This document shows, piece by piece, positions 17,690 through 25,744 of a stretch of 32,318 nt of DNA. The notes beneath the pieces were generated by a model. That model ran no database searches, was not told the DNA's origin, and was given only the letters and a program-made list of their open reading frames with translations. Position 1 is the stretch's first letter. Each line of letters opens with the position of its first letter. Source of the DNA: an uncultured Prevotellaceae bacterium (GTDB lineage Bacteria > Bacteroidota > Bacteroidia > Bacteroidales > Bacteroidaceae); contig CALZQV010000009.1 in NCBI GenBank assembly GCA_945828295.1, positions 1-32,318 on the forward strand, given 5' to 3'. Made by a program: the position numbers and the translations under genes.

Positions 17690-19900
17690 CTAATTGAAGA
17701 AGTTCCAACTGACGCCGAAATGGAACGTTCGTGGGTCCATGGGATAGTGGGGAGCCCAGAACATCCGGCCCGACCCTGCGTTCAGGTGATTCATGGCGAA
17801 ATAGAGCCGGCAGTGCTTGATGTGGAGATTCAGATAGGCATTCACGATGGGGTAGTTCCCTATCTTGACCATCGGCTGGCTGGCGTCCTGAACGGCAAAC
17901 TGCTGGATGGCAGGACAATAGTCGGGCGCGTAGTAGCGGGTGAAGTAGCGCAGGTCGCCGCCCAGTTCCACATTCAGCACTTTGGCTATCTTGAACTTGA
18001 AATAGATGTTGCTGTAGAGCGTGAGTTTGGGCAGCGGAAGCTTACCCGCGTCGCTGCTCGACTGGTAGGTGATGTCGTTGTCCCAATGGAAGGGCCCGAA
18101 GGCAAGGTCCTGGCACAGGCGGGCCGAGAAGACCTGCACGTTGCCACCCGTCTGGCGCACCACAACCGCGTGGCTGTAGTCGGCAGGAAGCGGGGATGAG
18201 GCATCGTCGCCCACAAAGGTGTTCTGCATCGCCAGGTGGGCATAGTTCTTCACATTCTCTACGCCCACGCTCACACAAGTGCCGATGCGCGGCAGGCGAA
18301 GTGAGCCTTCGATGCGCGTCTTGAATTCTTTCGACAAATCTTTGTCCCACCACAGGAACTGGCTGTGGTAGTGCTCCATGTAGATGTCGGGGGCTATGTC
18401 CTTGACGTAACCGTGCACCTCGACTTGCAACGTGTCGCGCCGCCCAATCTTCAGGTCGAGGTCGGCTGTGCCGTCGATGTTGAAGTCGCCCACGTCGTCG
18501 CCCACGAGCGAAACCTCGCCGCTCACGTTATAGTGGATGAACTTACCCTGCGTGCGCGTTATCTCACCGCCCACGAATATGTTCTGTTCCGTGTAGCGCT
18601 TGCGCCCCAGTGTGCCGCCGTCGAGCCAGGGGAGCGTGATGGTATTCAACTCGTGGAAGGCAAACACGGCAATGCCCATCTGCGCCCATTTGTTGAATCC
18701 CTCGCGCAGCGACAGACCGATGGTGTTCCGCACGGAAAGCGATTTCGTGCGGTCCTTCACGCTGGTCAGGTCGCCGTAATAGAGGTTGGTGTAATAGTCC
18801 TTTGGCGTGTTGTGGGAGTAGTAGGTGTGGCGCAGATTGTTGATGCTCAGGGTGTGGATGATGCTGCTCACGGGCACAAACTCCTTGGGGACGATTTGCT
18901 CCGAAGTCCACTTCGTGCGCAGTGAATCAAGAAGCAGCGCGCGCCTGAGCGAGTCGGTCTGAGCCAATGTGCGCAGGCTGTCCGACAACTGCTGCAGCAA
19001 TTCCTTGTCCCCAGGCATCTTTGGCTTTACGCTGTCCGGCAGCTCCACCTCGCGATGGAATCCGAGATTATAGCGATGCGTGAGGAATGCAGCCTGATTC
19101 TCGTTGCGGTTCCATGTATCAGTGAGCAATGTCGGGATGTCCTTCGACCCATAACTTCGGGGGAAACTCTGCGGATTGCGTATGTATGCGTCGTTCTCTA
19201 TACCACCGTTCTCTGCCATCTTGAAGTGGTTGACGTTGACGTACGCATGCACGTTGTAGCGGTCGCCAAGATAGTAGCCGAAGAACGTGCCGCCGAACTG
19301 GCTGTTGGCCTGTGAGTTGTAGTACCCTCTGCCATAAAGGTAGTCGAACTTCATGCCGATGCCCGCCTCCTTGTTGATGTTTGAGGCAAAGTAGGCGTGC
19401 AGTCGCTCTTGGCCGTTAGTCTTGTTGCCCACCTTGTGGAAGGCCAGGTTGGTCATCGGGCTCAGCGTGTTCGTGAAGCGGAACTCCTTCATCCCGCCCA
19501 AAAAGTAGTCGAAGGGTTGCAGAAAGAGCTGCGGATTGGAAGCATCGCGGTTCATGTAGATGCGGCTGAGACGAGGCGAACCGGCGTTGCCCAGGATGCT
19601 GTATTCACCATTGTATCCCGTTGTTTCGTTGTAGTTGTGAAACATGTGGGTGACGGTGTCGTTGTTGTCTGCCGGAATGATGTGGCCCAAGCGTTCGTCG
19701 ACGGTCCATTGCGTAACGCCAATGGGCACGTTCTCAATCTTATTCTCCGTTGTGTCTCTTCCCCAGGAACTCTTCTTCGCTTTCGAACCGCGACTGTCGC
19801 CAGACAGCGGGTCGTTGCCGTCATACGTGCCGTAGTTTTGTGCACTTACAACCACGCAGTTGAGCGCGATAAGAAGGATGTATAGGAATCGGCGTCTCAT
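17690..19900 (-). CDS. outer-membrane porin (Porin_10-type putative porin)
   Basis: A 736-aa exported protein with signal peptide 1-20 (VVVSAQ). A Gly/Asp/Ser-rich stretch comes first, then a long series of alternating, aromatic-ended beta strands, ending in FHFGVSWNFFN, a typical outer-membrane barrel end with terminal aromatics. The pattern and length suit the Bacteroidota putative porin family (PF14121). A helical insert (about 295-335, LLQQLSDSLRTLAQTDSLRRALLLD) interrupts the barrel and could be a plug, loop or periplasmic arm. It starts 8 nt after the oxidoreductase gamma-subunit stop, so it is probably the last gene of that operon. No specific solute can be assigned. Confidence 0.85.
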   Translation of the reverse strand: MRRRFLYILLIALNCVVVSAQNYGTYDGNDPLSGDSRGSKAKKSSWGRDTTENKIENVPIGVTQWTVDERLGHIIPADNNDTVTHMFHNYNETTGYNGEYSILGNAGSPRLSRIYMNRDASNPQLFLQPFDYFLGGMKEFRFTNTLSPMTNLAFHKVGNKTNGQERLHAYFASNINKEAGIGMKFDYLYGRGYYNSQANSQFGGTFFGYYLGDRYNVHAYVNVNHFKMAENGGIENDAYIRNPQSFPRSYGSKDIPTLLTDTWNRNENQAAFLTHRYNLGFHREVELPDSVKPKMPGDKELLQQLSDSLRTLAQTDSLRRALLLDSLRTKWTSEQIVPKEFVPVSSIIHTLSINNLRHTYYSHNTPKDYYTNLYYGDLTSVKDRTKSLSVRNTIGLSLREGFNKWAQMGIAVFAFHELNTITLPWLDGGTLGRKRYTEQNIFVGGEITRTQGKFIHYNVSGEVSLVGDDVGDFNIDGTADLDLKIGRRDTLQVEVHGYVKDIAPDIYMEHYHSQFLWWDKDLSKEFKTRIEGSLRLPRIGTCVSVGVENVKNYAHLAMQNTFVGDDASSPLPADYSHAVVVRQTGGNVQVFSARLCQDLAFGPFHWDNDITYQSSSDAGKLPLPKLTLYSNIYFKFKIAKVLNVELGGDLRYFTRYYAPDYCPAIQQFAVQDASQPMVKIGNYPIVNAYLNLHIKHCRLYFAMNHLNAGSGRMFWAPHYPMDPRTFHFGVSWNFFN

Positions 19901-19908
19901 TCGTCTTT

Positions 19909-20454
19909 TTATGCCTCTTTGCTTATTACTTCGTGACCGCGCTGCAGAGCCTGCTCGTTTTGCGGAATCAGGTTGTGGTGGCGCTGCGGCAGTGTCTTGC
20001 GAAGGGCCTTCAGCACGTTGTCAATTCCCACAATGGGGCACACCTTTAGCAATCCGCCCAGCACAATCATGTTGAAACTCTTCACGTTCGACATCTCGGC
20101 TGCTGCGTCCATCGCGTCGATGCGATAGATGCTTATGTCGCTGCGACTTGGGGGAGTGCTGATGCCGTAAGGGTCGTAGATGATAATGCCGCCCGGCTTT
20201 ATCTTCTCCTCGAACTTATCCAACGAGGGCTGGTTCAGCACCACGGCGATGTCGTATGAGCTCAGAATGGGGGACGAGATGGCTTCGTCGCTCACGATGA
20301 CGGTGACGTTGGCCGTTCCGCCTCGTTGCTCTGGCCCGTAGGCCGGCATCCAGGTTACTTCCTTTCCCTCAAACAATCCGGCGTACGCAAGTATCTTGCC
20401 CATCGAGAGCACACCTTGTCCGCCAAATCCGGCTATAATTATTTCACTTTTCAC
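19909..20454 (-). CDS. 2-oxoacid:ferredoxin oxidoreductase, gamma subunit
   Basis: A 181-aa cytoplasmic subunit. It opens IIIAGFGGQGVLSMGKILAYAG and continues WMPAYGPEQRGGTANVTVIVSD, the signature of the gamma domain of pyruvate/ketoisovalerate-type ferredoxin oxidoreductases. With the alpha, beta and delta subunits upstream it completes a four-subunit enzyme that oxidatively decarboxylates a 2-oxoacid to acyl-CoA and passes electrons to ferredoxin. It lies 42 nt after the beta subunit gene. Confidence 0.93.
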   Translation of the reverse strand: MKSEIIIAGFGGQGVLSMGKILAYAGLFEGKEVTWMPAYGPEQRGGTANVTVIVSDEAISSPILSSYDIAVVLNQPSLDKFEEKIKPGGIIIYDPYGISTPPSRSDISIYRIDAMDAAAEMSNVKSFNMIVLGGLLKVCPIVGIDNVLKALRKTLPQRHHNLIPQNEQALQRGHEVISKEA

Positions 20455-20496
20455 AATATATGTTTTAATCCTTATTCCTTAATCTTTTATACCTTT

Positions 20497-21261
20497 TCAT
20501 TTAATATCCTTCAGGTCGCCAAGCTTGTAGAAGGGGAACATGTTTTCCTCCATCCATCGATTTGCCTCCTCGGGCGTCTTCTTCCAGCCCGACGAGCAAG
20601 TGCCCACAATCTCCACGAGCGAACTGCCCTTGCCCTGCATCGAGTATTCGAAGGCTTTGCGTATGGCTGCTTTCGCCCGACGGATGTAGGCCACGTTGTT
20701 GACAGCCTGACGGGTGACGTAGCATGTGCCCTCGAGCGTGGCTGCTATTTCGGTTATTTTCAGTGGGTAGCCGTGCAGGTCGGCCTGTCGGCCATAGGGG
20801 CAGGTGACGGTCTTCATGCCCATCAGGGTAGTGGGGGCCATTTGTCCGCCAGTCATTCCATAGATGGCATTGTTCACGAAGATGATGGTGATGTTGTCGC
20901 CCCTGTTCAGCGAATGGATGGATTCTGCCGTGCCGATGCATGCGAGGTCGCCGTCGCCCTGATAGGTGAACACCAGATTCTCGGGCCAAAGGCGCTTGGC
21001 GGCACATGCGATGGCTGGGGCGCGTCCGTGCGCTGCTTCTATCCAGTCTATGTCAATATAGCTGTAGGCAAAGACGGCGCATCCGACGGGAGATATGCCC
21101 ACGGACTTGTCCTCCATGCCCATCTCCTCAATGACCTCCGCAATGAGTTTGTGGACTACACTGTGGCTGCAGCCCGGACAGTAGTGCATGGGCTTGTCGT
21201 TGAGCAGTTTGGGCTTCTTGTAAACTAAGTTTTCGGGTTGTATGATTTCCTGATTCGTCAT
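20497..21261 (-). CDS. 2-oxoacid:ferredoxin oxidoreductase, beta subunit (TPP-binding)
   Basis: A 254-aa subunit that binds thiamine pyrophosphate. It has YCPGCSHSVVHKLIAE (about 27-42), SPVGCAVFAY, then the TPP motif GDGDLACIGTAE, about 25 residues, and NNAIYGMTGGQMAPTT. Cys at PGCSH and at VGC are among the residues that can ligate a cluster in this class. Whether the complex prefers branched-chain 2-oxoacids (Vor) or 2-oxoglutarate (Kor) is not decided by these motifs; the alpha subunit favours Vor-type annotation. It starts 9 nt after the 81-aa membrane protein gene. Confidence 0.94.
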   Translation of the reverse strand: MTNQEIIQPENLVYKKPKLLNDKPMHYCPGCSHSVVHKLIAEVIEEMGMEDKSVGISPVGCAVFAYSYIDIDWIEAAHGRAPAIACAAKRLWPENLVFTYQGDGDLACIGTAESIHSLNRGDNITIIFVNNAIYGMTGGQMAPTTLMGMKTVTCPYGRQADLHGYPLKITEIAATLEGTCYVTRQAVNNVAYIRRAKAAIRKAFEYSMQGKGSSLVEIVGTCSSGWKKTPEEANRWMEENMFPFYKLGDLKDIK

Positions 21262-21270
21262 TGTTCAATA

Positions 21271-21516
21271 CTATAACATTATTCGAATGAAAAACTCTAC
21301 AATTTTCACGACCATACCTATGCCGATGACTATCATCCCGAGGAGATGTTTGTCGGGATACATAAAATAAAGAACGACACCGGTTAGCGCGATGGCCAGG
21401 AATGCTACGTTGAGAATCTTACGGATGCCTTCCGTATTCGTGTGGCGAACGCGTTTGTTGCGTATCCGTTCCAATTCTTGCTGCTGTTGAGCCAGCATTT
21501 CATTTGCATCTTCCAT
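21271..21516 (-). CDS. 81-aa two-helix membrane protein inside the oxidoreductase operon
   Basis: The N-terminal 30 residues are polar and coiled-coil-like (LAQQQQELERIRNKRVRH). Two hydrophobic helices follow (about 33-52, ILNVAFLAIALTGVVLYFMY, and 57-80, LLGMIVIGIGMVVKIVEFFI), joined by a short turn with PDKH. I do not recognise the family. It sits between the alpha (11-nt gap) and beta (9-nt gap) genes, all on one transcript, so its product is made alongside a soluble complex. A membrane tether for the oxidoreductase is an inference from position only; an unrelated hitchhiker gene is the alternative. Confidence 0.8.
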   Translation of the reverse strand: MEDANEMLAQQQQELERIRNKRVRHTNTEGIRKILNVAFLAIALTGVVLYFMYPDKHLLGMIVIGIGMVVKIVEFFIRIML

Positions 21517-21527
21517 TGTAGAATGAA

Positions 21528-22616
21528 TTACTTATTAATGACCTTTTCTTTCAGTGCTGCGACAATCTCGTCGGGCCCAGGCACCATGCCGCCCATGCGA
21601 CCATAGTGGCTCACGGGTACTCGCCCTTCGACGGCCAGCTTGATATCCTCAATCATCTGTCCGGCATTGATTTCCACACTGAGTATTCCTTTTACCTGTT
21701 TGCTTAGACGGGCTATTTCTTCTGTGGGGAAGGGCCATAGCGTGATGGGGCGAAGCATTCCCACTCGGATGCCCTCTGCCCGACACAACTCAATGGACTT
21801 TTGGGCAATTCGTGAGGCGGAACCAAAGGCAACAATCAGATAGTCGGCATCTTCGGTCTTGAAGCTTTCGAATCGGACTTCGTTCTTGCGTATCGTTGCG
21901 TATTTCTCCTGCAGGTGCAGGTTGTGTTTCTCCATTTCTTTTGGCTCGAGCTCCAGCGAGGTTACGATGCTTTTGCCCTTTTCGCGCTTACCGATGGCCG
22001 CCCACGGGCATTCTTGCCGTACCTCCTCGTTGGTGCGACGAGGCTTGAGGGGTGGGAGCACCACCTTTTCCATCATCTGTCCGATTACGCCGTCGCTCAG
22101 CATCAGCACGGGATTGCGATACTTGAAGGCCAGATTGAAGCCTAAATCTACGAAGTCGGCCATTTCCTGCACGCTGGCTGGTGCGAGCACAATGACGTTA
22201 TAGTCGCCGTTGCCTCCCCCGCGTGTGCTCTGGAAGTAGTCGCCCTGACTGGGTTGTATTGTGCCCAAACCTGGGCCTCCGCGTTGCACGTTCACGATAA
22301 GTCCGGGCAGTTCTGCACCTGCCATATAGGTTATTCCCTCTTGCATCAGAGCCACGCCTGGGCTCGAGGAAGAGGTCATTACTCGCTTGCCGACGGCACC
22401 TCCGCCGTACAACATATTGATGGCAGCGACTTCGCTTTCGGCCTGCACGACAACCATTCCGGTCGTCTTCCAGGGTTCCTCTTTAGCTAATGTTTCCAGC
22501 ACTTCGCTTTGTGGGGTAATGGGATAGCCAAAGTATCCGTCGCAACCACAGCGTATGGCTGCGTGGGCGATGGCCTCGTTACCTTTCATCAACAAAATTT
22601 CGTTTTTCTCCTCCAT
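21528..22616 (-). CDS. vorB: 2-oxoacid:ferredoxin oxidoreductase, alpha subunit (VorB-like)
   Basis: A 362-aa subunit containing the pyrimidine-binding half of the TPP site and the transketolase C-like domain. Motifs: GNEAIAHAAIRCGCDGYFGYPITPQSE (12-38), then AESEVAAINMLYGGGAVGKRVMTSSSSPGVALMQEG, and NVQRGGPGLGTIQPSQGDYFQ. Separate delta, alpha, beta and gamma subunits match the archaeal and anaerobic-bacterial ferredoxin-dependent design. The likely role is anaerobic 2-oxoacid oxidation, for instance of branched-chain 2-oxoacids, producing reduced ferredoxin. Substrate assignment rests on resemblance to proteins annotated VorB. It starts 3 nt after the ferredoxin-like subunit gene. Confidence 0.9.
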   Translation of the reverse strand: MEEKNEILLMKGNEAIAHAAIRCGCDGYFGYPITPQSEVLETLAKEEPWKTTGMVVVQAESEVAAINMLYGGGAVGKRVMTSSSSPGVALMQEGITYMAGAELPGLIVNVQRGGPGLGTIQPSQGDYFQSTRGGGNGDYNVIVLAPASVQEMADFVDLGFNLAFKYRNPVLMLSDGVIGQMMEKVVLPPLKPRRTNEEVRQECPWAAIGKREKGKSIVTSLELEPKEMEKHNLHLQEKYATIRKNEVRFESFKTEDADYLIVAFGSASRIAQKSIELCRAEGIRVGMLRPITLWPFPTEEIARLSKQVKGILSVEINAGQMIEDIKLAVEGRVPVSHYGRMGGMVPGPDEIVAALKEKVINK

Positions 22617-22619
22617 CTT

Positions 22620-22835
22620 TTACCTTTTGCGATAAACCGTTATGCATCCGTCGGGACATACTTGGGCACAGCAGGTGCAGCCGGTGCACATGCCTTCCAC
22701 AACTTGTTCTGCGAAAGCATATCCTCTTTTATTAACGGTTTTCTTTGTTAATCTAATAATGTTCAAAGGGCAGGCAACGACACAAAGGTTACATCCTTTG
22801 CATCGTTCAGTGTCTACTACGATAGCTCCTCTCAT
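22620..22835 (-). CDS. 2-oxoacid:ferredoxin oxidoreductase, delta subunit (2x[4Fe-4S] ferredoxin)
   Basis: A 71-aa protein with two complete four-cysteine motifs: C12-x2-C15-x2-C18-x3-C22-P and C50-x2-C53-x2-C56-x3-C60-P. Each should ligate a [4Fe-4S] cluster. The gap between them holds a short beta hairpin (KKTVNKRGYAF), as in Por/Vor/Kor delta subunits. It passes electrons from the TPP site to free ferredoxin. It is first of the enzyme genes and follows the small TPR gene by 26 nt. Confidence 0.95.
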   Translation of the reverse strand: MRGAIVVDTERCKGCNLCVVACPLNIIRLTKKTVNKRGYAFAEQVVEGMCTGCTCCAQVCPDGCITVYRKR

Positions 22836-22861
22836 AATTCTTTTCCTTGAAAACTTGCTGT

Positions 22862-23062
22862 TTAGGGGTTAAACATTGCCTTGCAATAGTAGTTGAGAAT
22901 GTTGTCAAGCATTTCCTTTGCCTTGACCGCAGGCGACGATGGGTCCAACTCGATGGCGTGATTGTAGTTCTCGAGGGCATGTTGCCAATCGCTTTGTTTG
23001 CGATATGCGTTGCCCTTGCGATAGTACTCATGGGCCAGTGCCAATCGCTCTTCTTCGCTCAT
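22862..23062 (-). CDS. small TPR protein
   Basis: A 66-aa cytoplasmic protein with roughly one and a half TPR motifs: YYRKGNAYRKQSDWQHALENYNHAIELDPSSPAVKAKEMLDNI. It has no signal peptide. Its start lies 2 nt after the stop of the DUF4468 gene and its stop is 26 nt before the ferredoxin-like subunit, so it is embedded in the operon. A single TPR pair usually pairs with another protein; an assembly or adaptor role with the oxidoreductase is conceivable but unproven. The overlapping 74-aa track ORF (22807..23031) is a shadow. Confidence 0.85.
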   Translation of the reverse strand: MSEEERLALAHEYYRKGNAYRKQSDWQHALENYNHAIELDPSSPAVKAKEMLDNILNYYCKAMFNP

Positions 23063-23064
23063 GC

Positions 23065-23697
23065 TTAGTCTTCGATGACGTTTTTGCGTACGGGCTTGAC
23101 GGGAACCTCTTCCTTTTCTTCAAAGATTTCTATTGCATCATTGAAGATTTCCTCGGCACGATCAACGGTCTTGCGGCGGAACTTGTCGCTCTTGGGGTAG
23201 AGTTTAGTCTGTGCCTTGTTCAGCGCTTCTTTATCGCTAATCCATGTTTCGGCCTTGTAAATCTCACCGTTCATCGTCTCCATATCCTCGTTGTAGTAAT
23301 AGGTGATGTTGGTTATGGTGAGGGTGATGCGCTGTCCGTCAATGCTGGCCTTTATCTGGTAGCGGAAGCGCGTTCTGTCGAGGTTGAATGCTTTCTTCTT
23401 GAATATCATCCACTCGCAAACGCGTGCCGTGATGTCGTCGGAGTTCTCGTCTTCCATCATGCGCGCATAGTTGCCAGGTGCGGGAATCGATTCGTCTACC
23501 AGTTCTTCGATGAATTCGCGCATCGCCTTGCGCAACTCTGCCTCCGTCTTCCCAGGAACACTGAAGCTTTTCGTGAAGGTTACTATTCCGTTGACCTCGG
23601 GGACGGCGCCCTTCAGGTATTTCGAATCGTCTCTTTTCTCACGTGCTGATGCGCCTATGGCTACAAGCAGCAACAAACTAAGCAGTATCTTTTTCAT
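23065..23697 (-). CDS. secreted DUF4468-domain protein
   Basis: A 210-aa protein with a signal peptide (about 1-18, AIGASA). Residues about 27-130 resemble the DUF4468 domain common in Bacteroidota (YLKGAVPEVNGIVTFTKSFSVPGKTEAEL), reported to have a TBP-like fold. A charged helical C-terminus ends with Glu/Lys/Val repeats. Function is unknown. It lies 29 nt after the efflux permease gene and 2 nt before the TPR gene, bridging the efflux genes and the oxidoreductase genes. I found no promoter in the 29-nt gap. Confidence 0.8.
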   Translation of the reverse strand: MKKILLSLLLLVAIGASAREKRDDSKYLKGAVPEVNGIVTFTKSFSVPGKTEAELRKAMREFIEELVDESIPAPGNYARMMEDENSDDITARVCEWMIFKKKAFNLDRTRFRYQIKASIDGQRITLTITNITYYYNEDMETMNGEIYKAETWISDKEALNKAQTKLYPKSDKFRRKTVDRAEEIFNDAIEIFEEKEEVPVKPVRKNVIED

Positions 23698-23726
23698 AAT
23701 GTTCGCTTTGTTTTATTTTAGTTGTT

Positions 23727-24947
23727 TTATTCGTATCTAAGTGCTTCTATGGGGTCCATCGTGGCGGCCTTGTGGGCAGGGATATAGCCAAAGAGCAACC
23801 CGATGAGGGCACATACGCCAAAGCTGACTATCACGCTCCACAGGGGCACGGTGGCAGGGAAGCCTATCATGTTTGCCACCCAGCTGAGCAGATAGCCTAA
23901 TCCGATGCCAATAATTCCGCCAGACAAACTTATCGTAACGCTTTCGAGCAGGAACTGTCGGCTTATATCAATTCCTCGTGCGCCCACCGACATGCGGAGG
24001 CCAATCTCCTTTGTACGCTCCGTCACGCTCACCAGCATGATGTTCATGATGCCAATTCCGGCAACGAGCAGCGAGAAGGCAGCCGCTACGACCAAGACGG
24101 TTTGCAGCGTGGTCATCGTGCTCGACATCGTCTCCATCATCTCCTGTTGCGAGCGTATGGTGAAGTCGTCGTCGCCGCCTTCCTTTATCTTGTGGTTGCG
24201 TCGCAGAATGGCCGAGAGCTCTTCGATTGCTTCGTCGCTCAATTCTTCTTTCAGGGCGCTGACGTTGATGCTGTTGAAGAAGGTTTGTGCGGCAATACGT
24301 TTCATGACGGTGGTGTATGGGGCAATCATCACGTTGTCTTGGTCCATGCCCCACGAGTTGTAGCCCTTGCTCTTGAGTATGCCCACAATGCGGAAGGGGA
24401 TGCTCTTGAATCGGATGGTTTTGCCCACGGCGTCGAAGTTCTTGTCTCCGAACAGTTCTTCCACGATGGTTGTGCCAACGACACACACCTTTGCACTCTT
24501 CTTTATGTCTTCGTCGGTGAAGCATTCTCCGTCTTTGATTTCCCAGAGCTTGATGCTCAGGTACTCGGGACTTTCGCCATAGACTGTCGTGTTGGTGTTC
24601 TTTGCGCCGTAGATAACTTGTCCGGCAGCGTTAACTTCAGGACTGATGTGGGTTATCAGCTTTGCTTCGTTTTGGATGGCTTCGTAGTCGGTCATCTTCA
24701 GGGTTTGCATTGCAGAGGGGTCGAGTCGCACGCCGCCTCGCATCTCGCCGCCCGGACGTATGGTGAGCAGGTTGGTGCCCATCTTCGAAAGTTCCGTGCG
24801 GATGCTTTCTTTCGAGCCTTGGCCGATGGCCATCATTGTGATGACGGCAGCCACACCAATGATGATGCCCAACGTGGAAAGCAGGGTGCGCGACTTGTTG
24901 CTCATGATAGCCGTAATGGCCACTTTAAGTAGATTTGTGAGGTTCAT
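23727..24947 (-). CDS. ABC transporter permease (MacB-type, FtsX domain)
   Basis: A 406-aa inner-membrane protein. It has one N-terminal transmembrane helix (about 15-42, with LLSTLGIIIGVAAVITMMAIG), a large periplasmic MacB core domain (about 45-270), then the FtsX domain with three helices (about 280-400, including IGIMNIMLVSVTERTKEIGLRMSVGA and the end HKAATMDPIEALRYE). This is the standard MacB type VII layout, but with the ATPase encoded separately upstream. It works with the ATPase, adaptor and TolC-like channel as a tripartite exporter. The gap to the ATPase gene is 5 nt. Confidence 0.94.
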   Translation of the reverse strand: MNLTNLLKVAITAIMSNKSRTLLSTLGIIIGVAAVITMMAIGQGSKESIRTELSKMGTNLLTIRPGGEMRGGVRLDPSAMQTLKMTDYEAIQNEAKLITHISPEVNAAGQVIYGAKNTNTTVYGESPEYLSIKLWEIKDGECFTDEDIKKSAKVCVVGTTIVEELFGDKNFDAVGKTIRFKSIPFRIVGILKSKGYNSWGMDQDNVMIAPYTTVMKRIAAQTFFNSINVSALKEELSDEAIEELSAILRRNHKIKEGGDDDFTIRSQQEMMETMSSTMTTLQTVLVVAAAFSLLVAGIGIMNIMLVSVTERTKEIGLRMSVGARGIDISRQFLLESVTISLSGGIIGIGLGYLLSWVANMIGFPATVPLWSVIVSFGVCALIGLLFGYIPAHKAATMDPIEALRYE

Positions 24948-24952
24948 GTGTC

Positions 24953-25708
24953 TTAGTCGTCTTGGTTCTTGGGCAATGCGGCGAGAGCTTCTGCTGCATC
25001 CAGTATGTTCTTATTCTCAACATCCTCACGTATCTTGCCGTCGCGCAGCATGATGTTTCGGCTGCTGTATTGTGCAATCTCGGGGTTGTGGGTGACGAAG
25101 ATAATGGTGCGCCCTTGGCGATGAAGCTGCTGAAAGAGTACAAGGATTTCGAAACTCGTGCGTGTGTCGAGGTTACCCGTTGCTTCGTCGGCGAGGATGA
25201 CTGCCGGATTGTTGACAAGGGCGCGGGCAATGGCCACACGTTGCATCTGTCCGCCGGACATCTGGTTCGACTTGTGCTCAAGGCGGTCACCCAGTCCTAC
25301 AGCCTCCAGTGCCTTGATGGCAGCCTCGCGTCGCTGCTTGGCGTTGTAGGCGCTGTTATACATCAGCGGTAACTCCACGTTTTCCACAGCGGTCGTCTTG
25401 GCCAGTAAATTATAGTTTTGGAAGATAAAACCAATCTTTCTGTTCCTGAGTACTGCACGATCGCGTCGGCGCATCTTTCTCACGGGCACTCCGTCTAAGA
25501 TGTATTCGCCACTCGTCGGGGTGTCGAGGCATCCCAGTTGGTTAAGCAGTGTGCTCTTACCCGAACCTGAGGTGCCCATGATGGTCACGAACTCGCCTTC
25601 ATAGATTTTGAAGCTCACGCCACGCAGTGCCTTGACAATCTCGCTGCCTACGTGGAACTCGCGTCGCACATCCTGTAGCTCAATAACAACTTTTCTTTCT
25701 TTAGCCAT
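24953..25708 (-). CDS. ABC transporter ATP-binding protein (MacB/LolD-type)
   Basis: A 251-aa ATPase with Walker [10 protein letters not shown] (45-53), Q-loop near [11 protein letters not shown], signature LSGGQ-type [15 protein letters not shown], Walker [13 protein letters not shown] and the His switch FVTHN. It is of the LolD/MacB subclass by sequence style. The C-terminal 25 residues (after [12 protein letters not shown]) form a short extension ([14 protein letters not shown]). It powers the adjacent permease. Confidence 0.95.
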   Translation of the reverse strand: MAKERKVVIELQDVRREFHVGSEIVKALRGVSFKIYEGEFVTIMGTSGSGKSTLLNQLGCLDTPTSGEYILDGVPVRKMRRRDRAVLRNRKIGFIFQNYNLLAKTTAVENVELPLMYNSAYNAKQRREAAIKALEAVGLGDRLEHKSNQMSGGQMQRVAIARALVNNPAVILADEATGNLDTRTSFEILVLFQQLHRQGRTIIFVTHNPEIAQYSSRNIMLRDGKIREDVENKNILDAAEALAALPKNQDD

Positions 25709-25744
25709 TATCTTTGGGGCTCTAATCGCTATTTTCGTGTAAGA

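Noticed and set aside
17345-17918. Track ORFs of 82-118 aa crossing the repeat array (peptides such as MRRRRLVNASTEARQ)
   Set aside because: They are translations of the 22-bp repeat, whose period is not a multiple of three; they occur in several frames and on both strands, with no independent coding sign.
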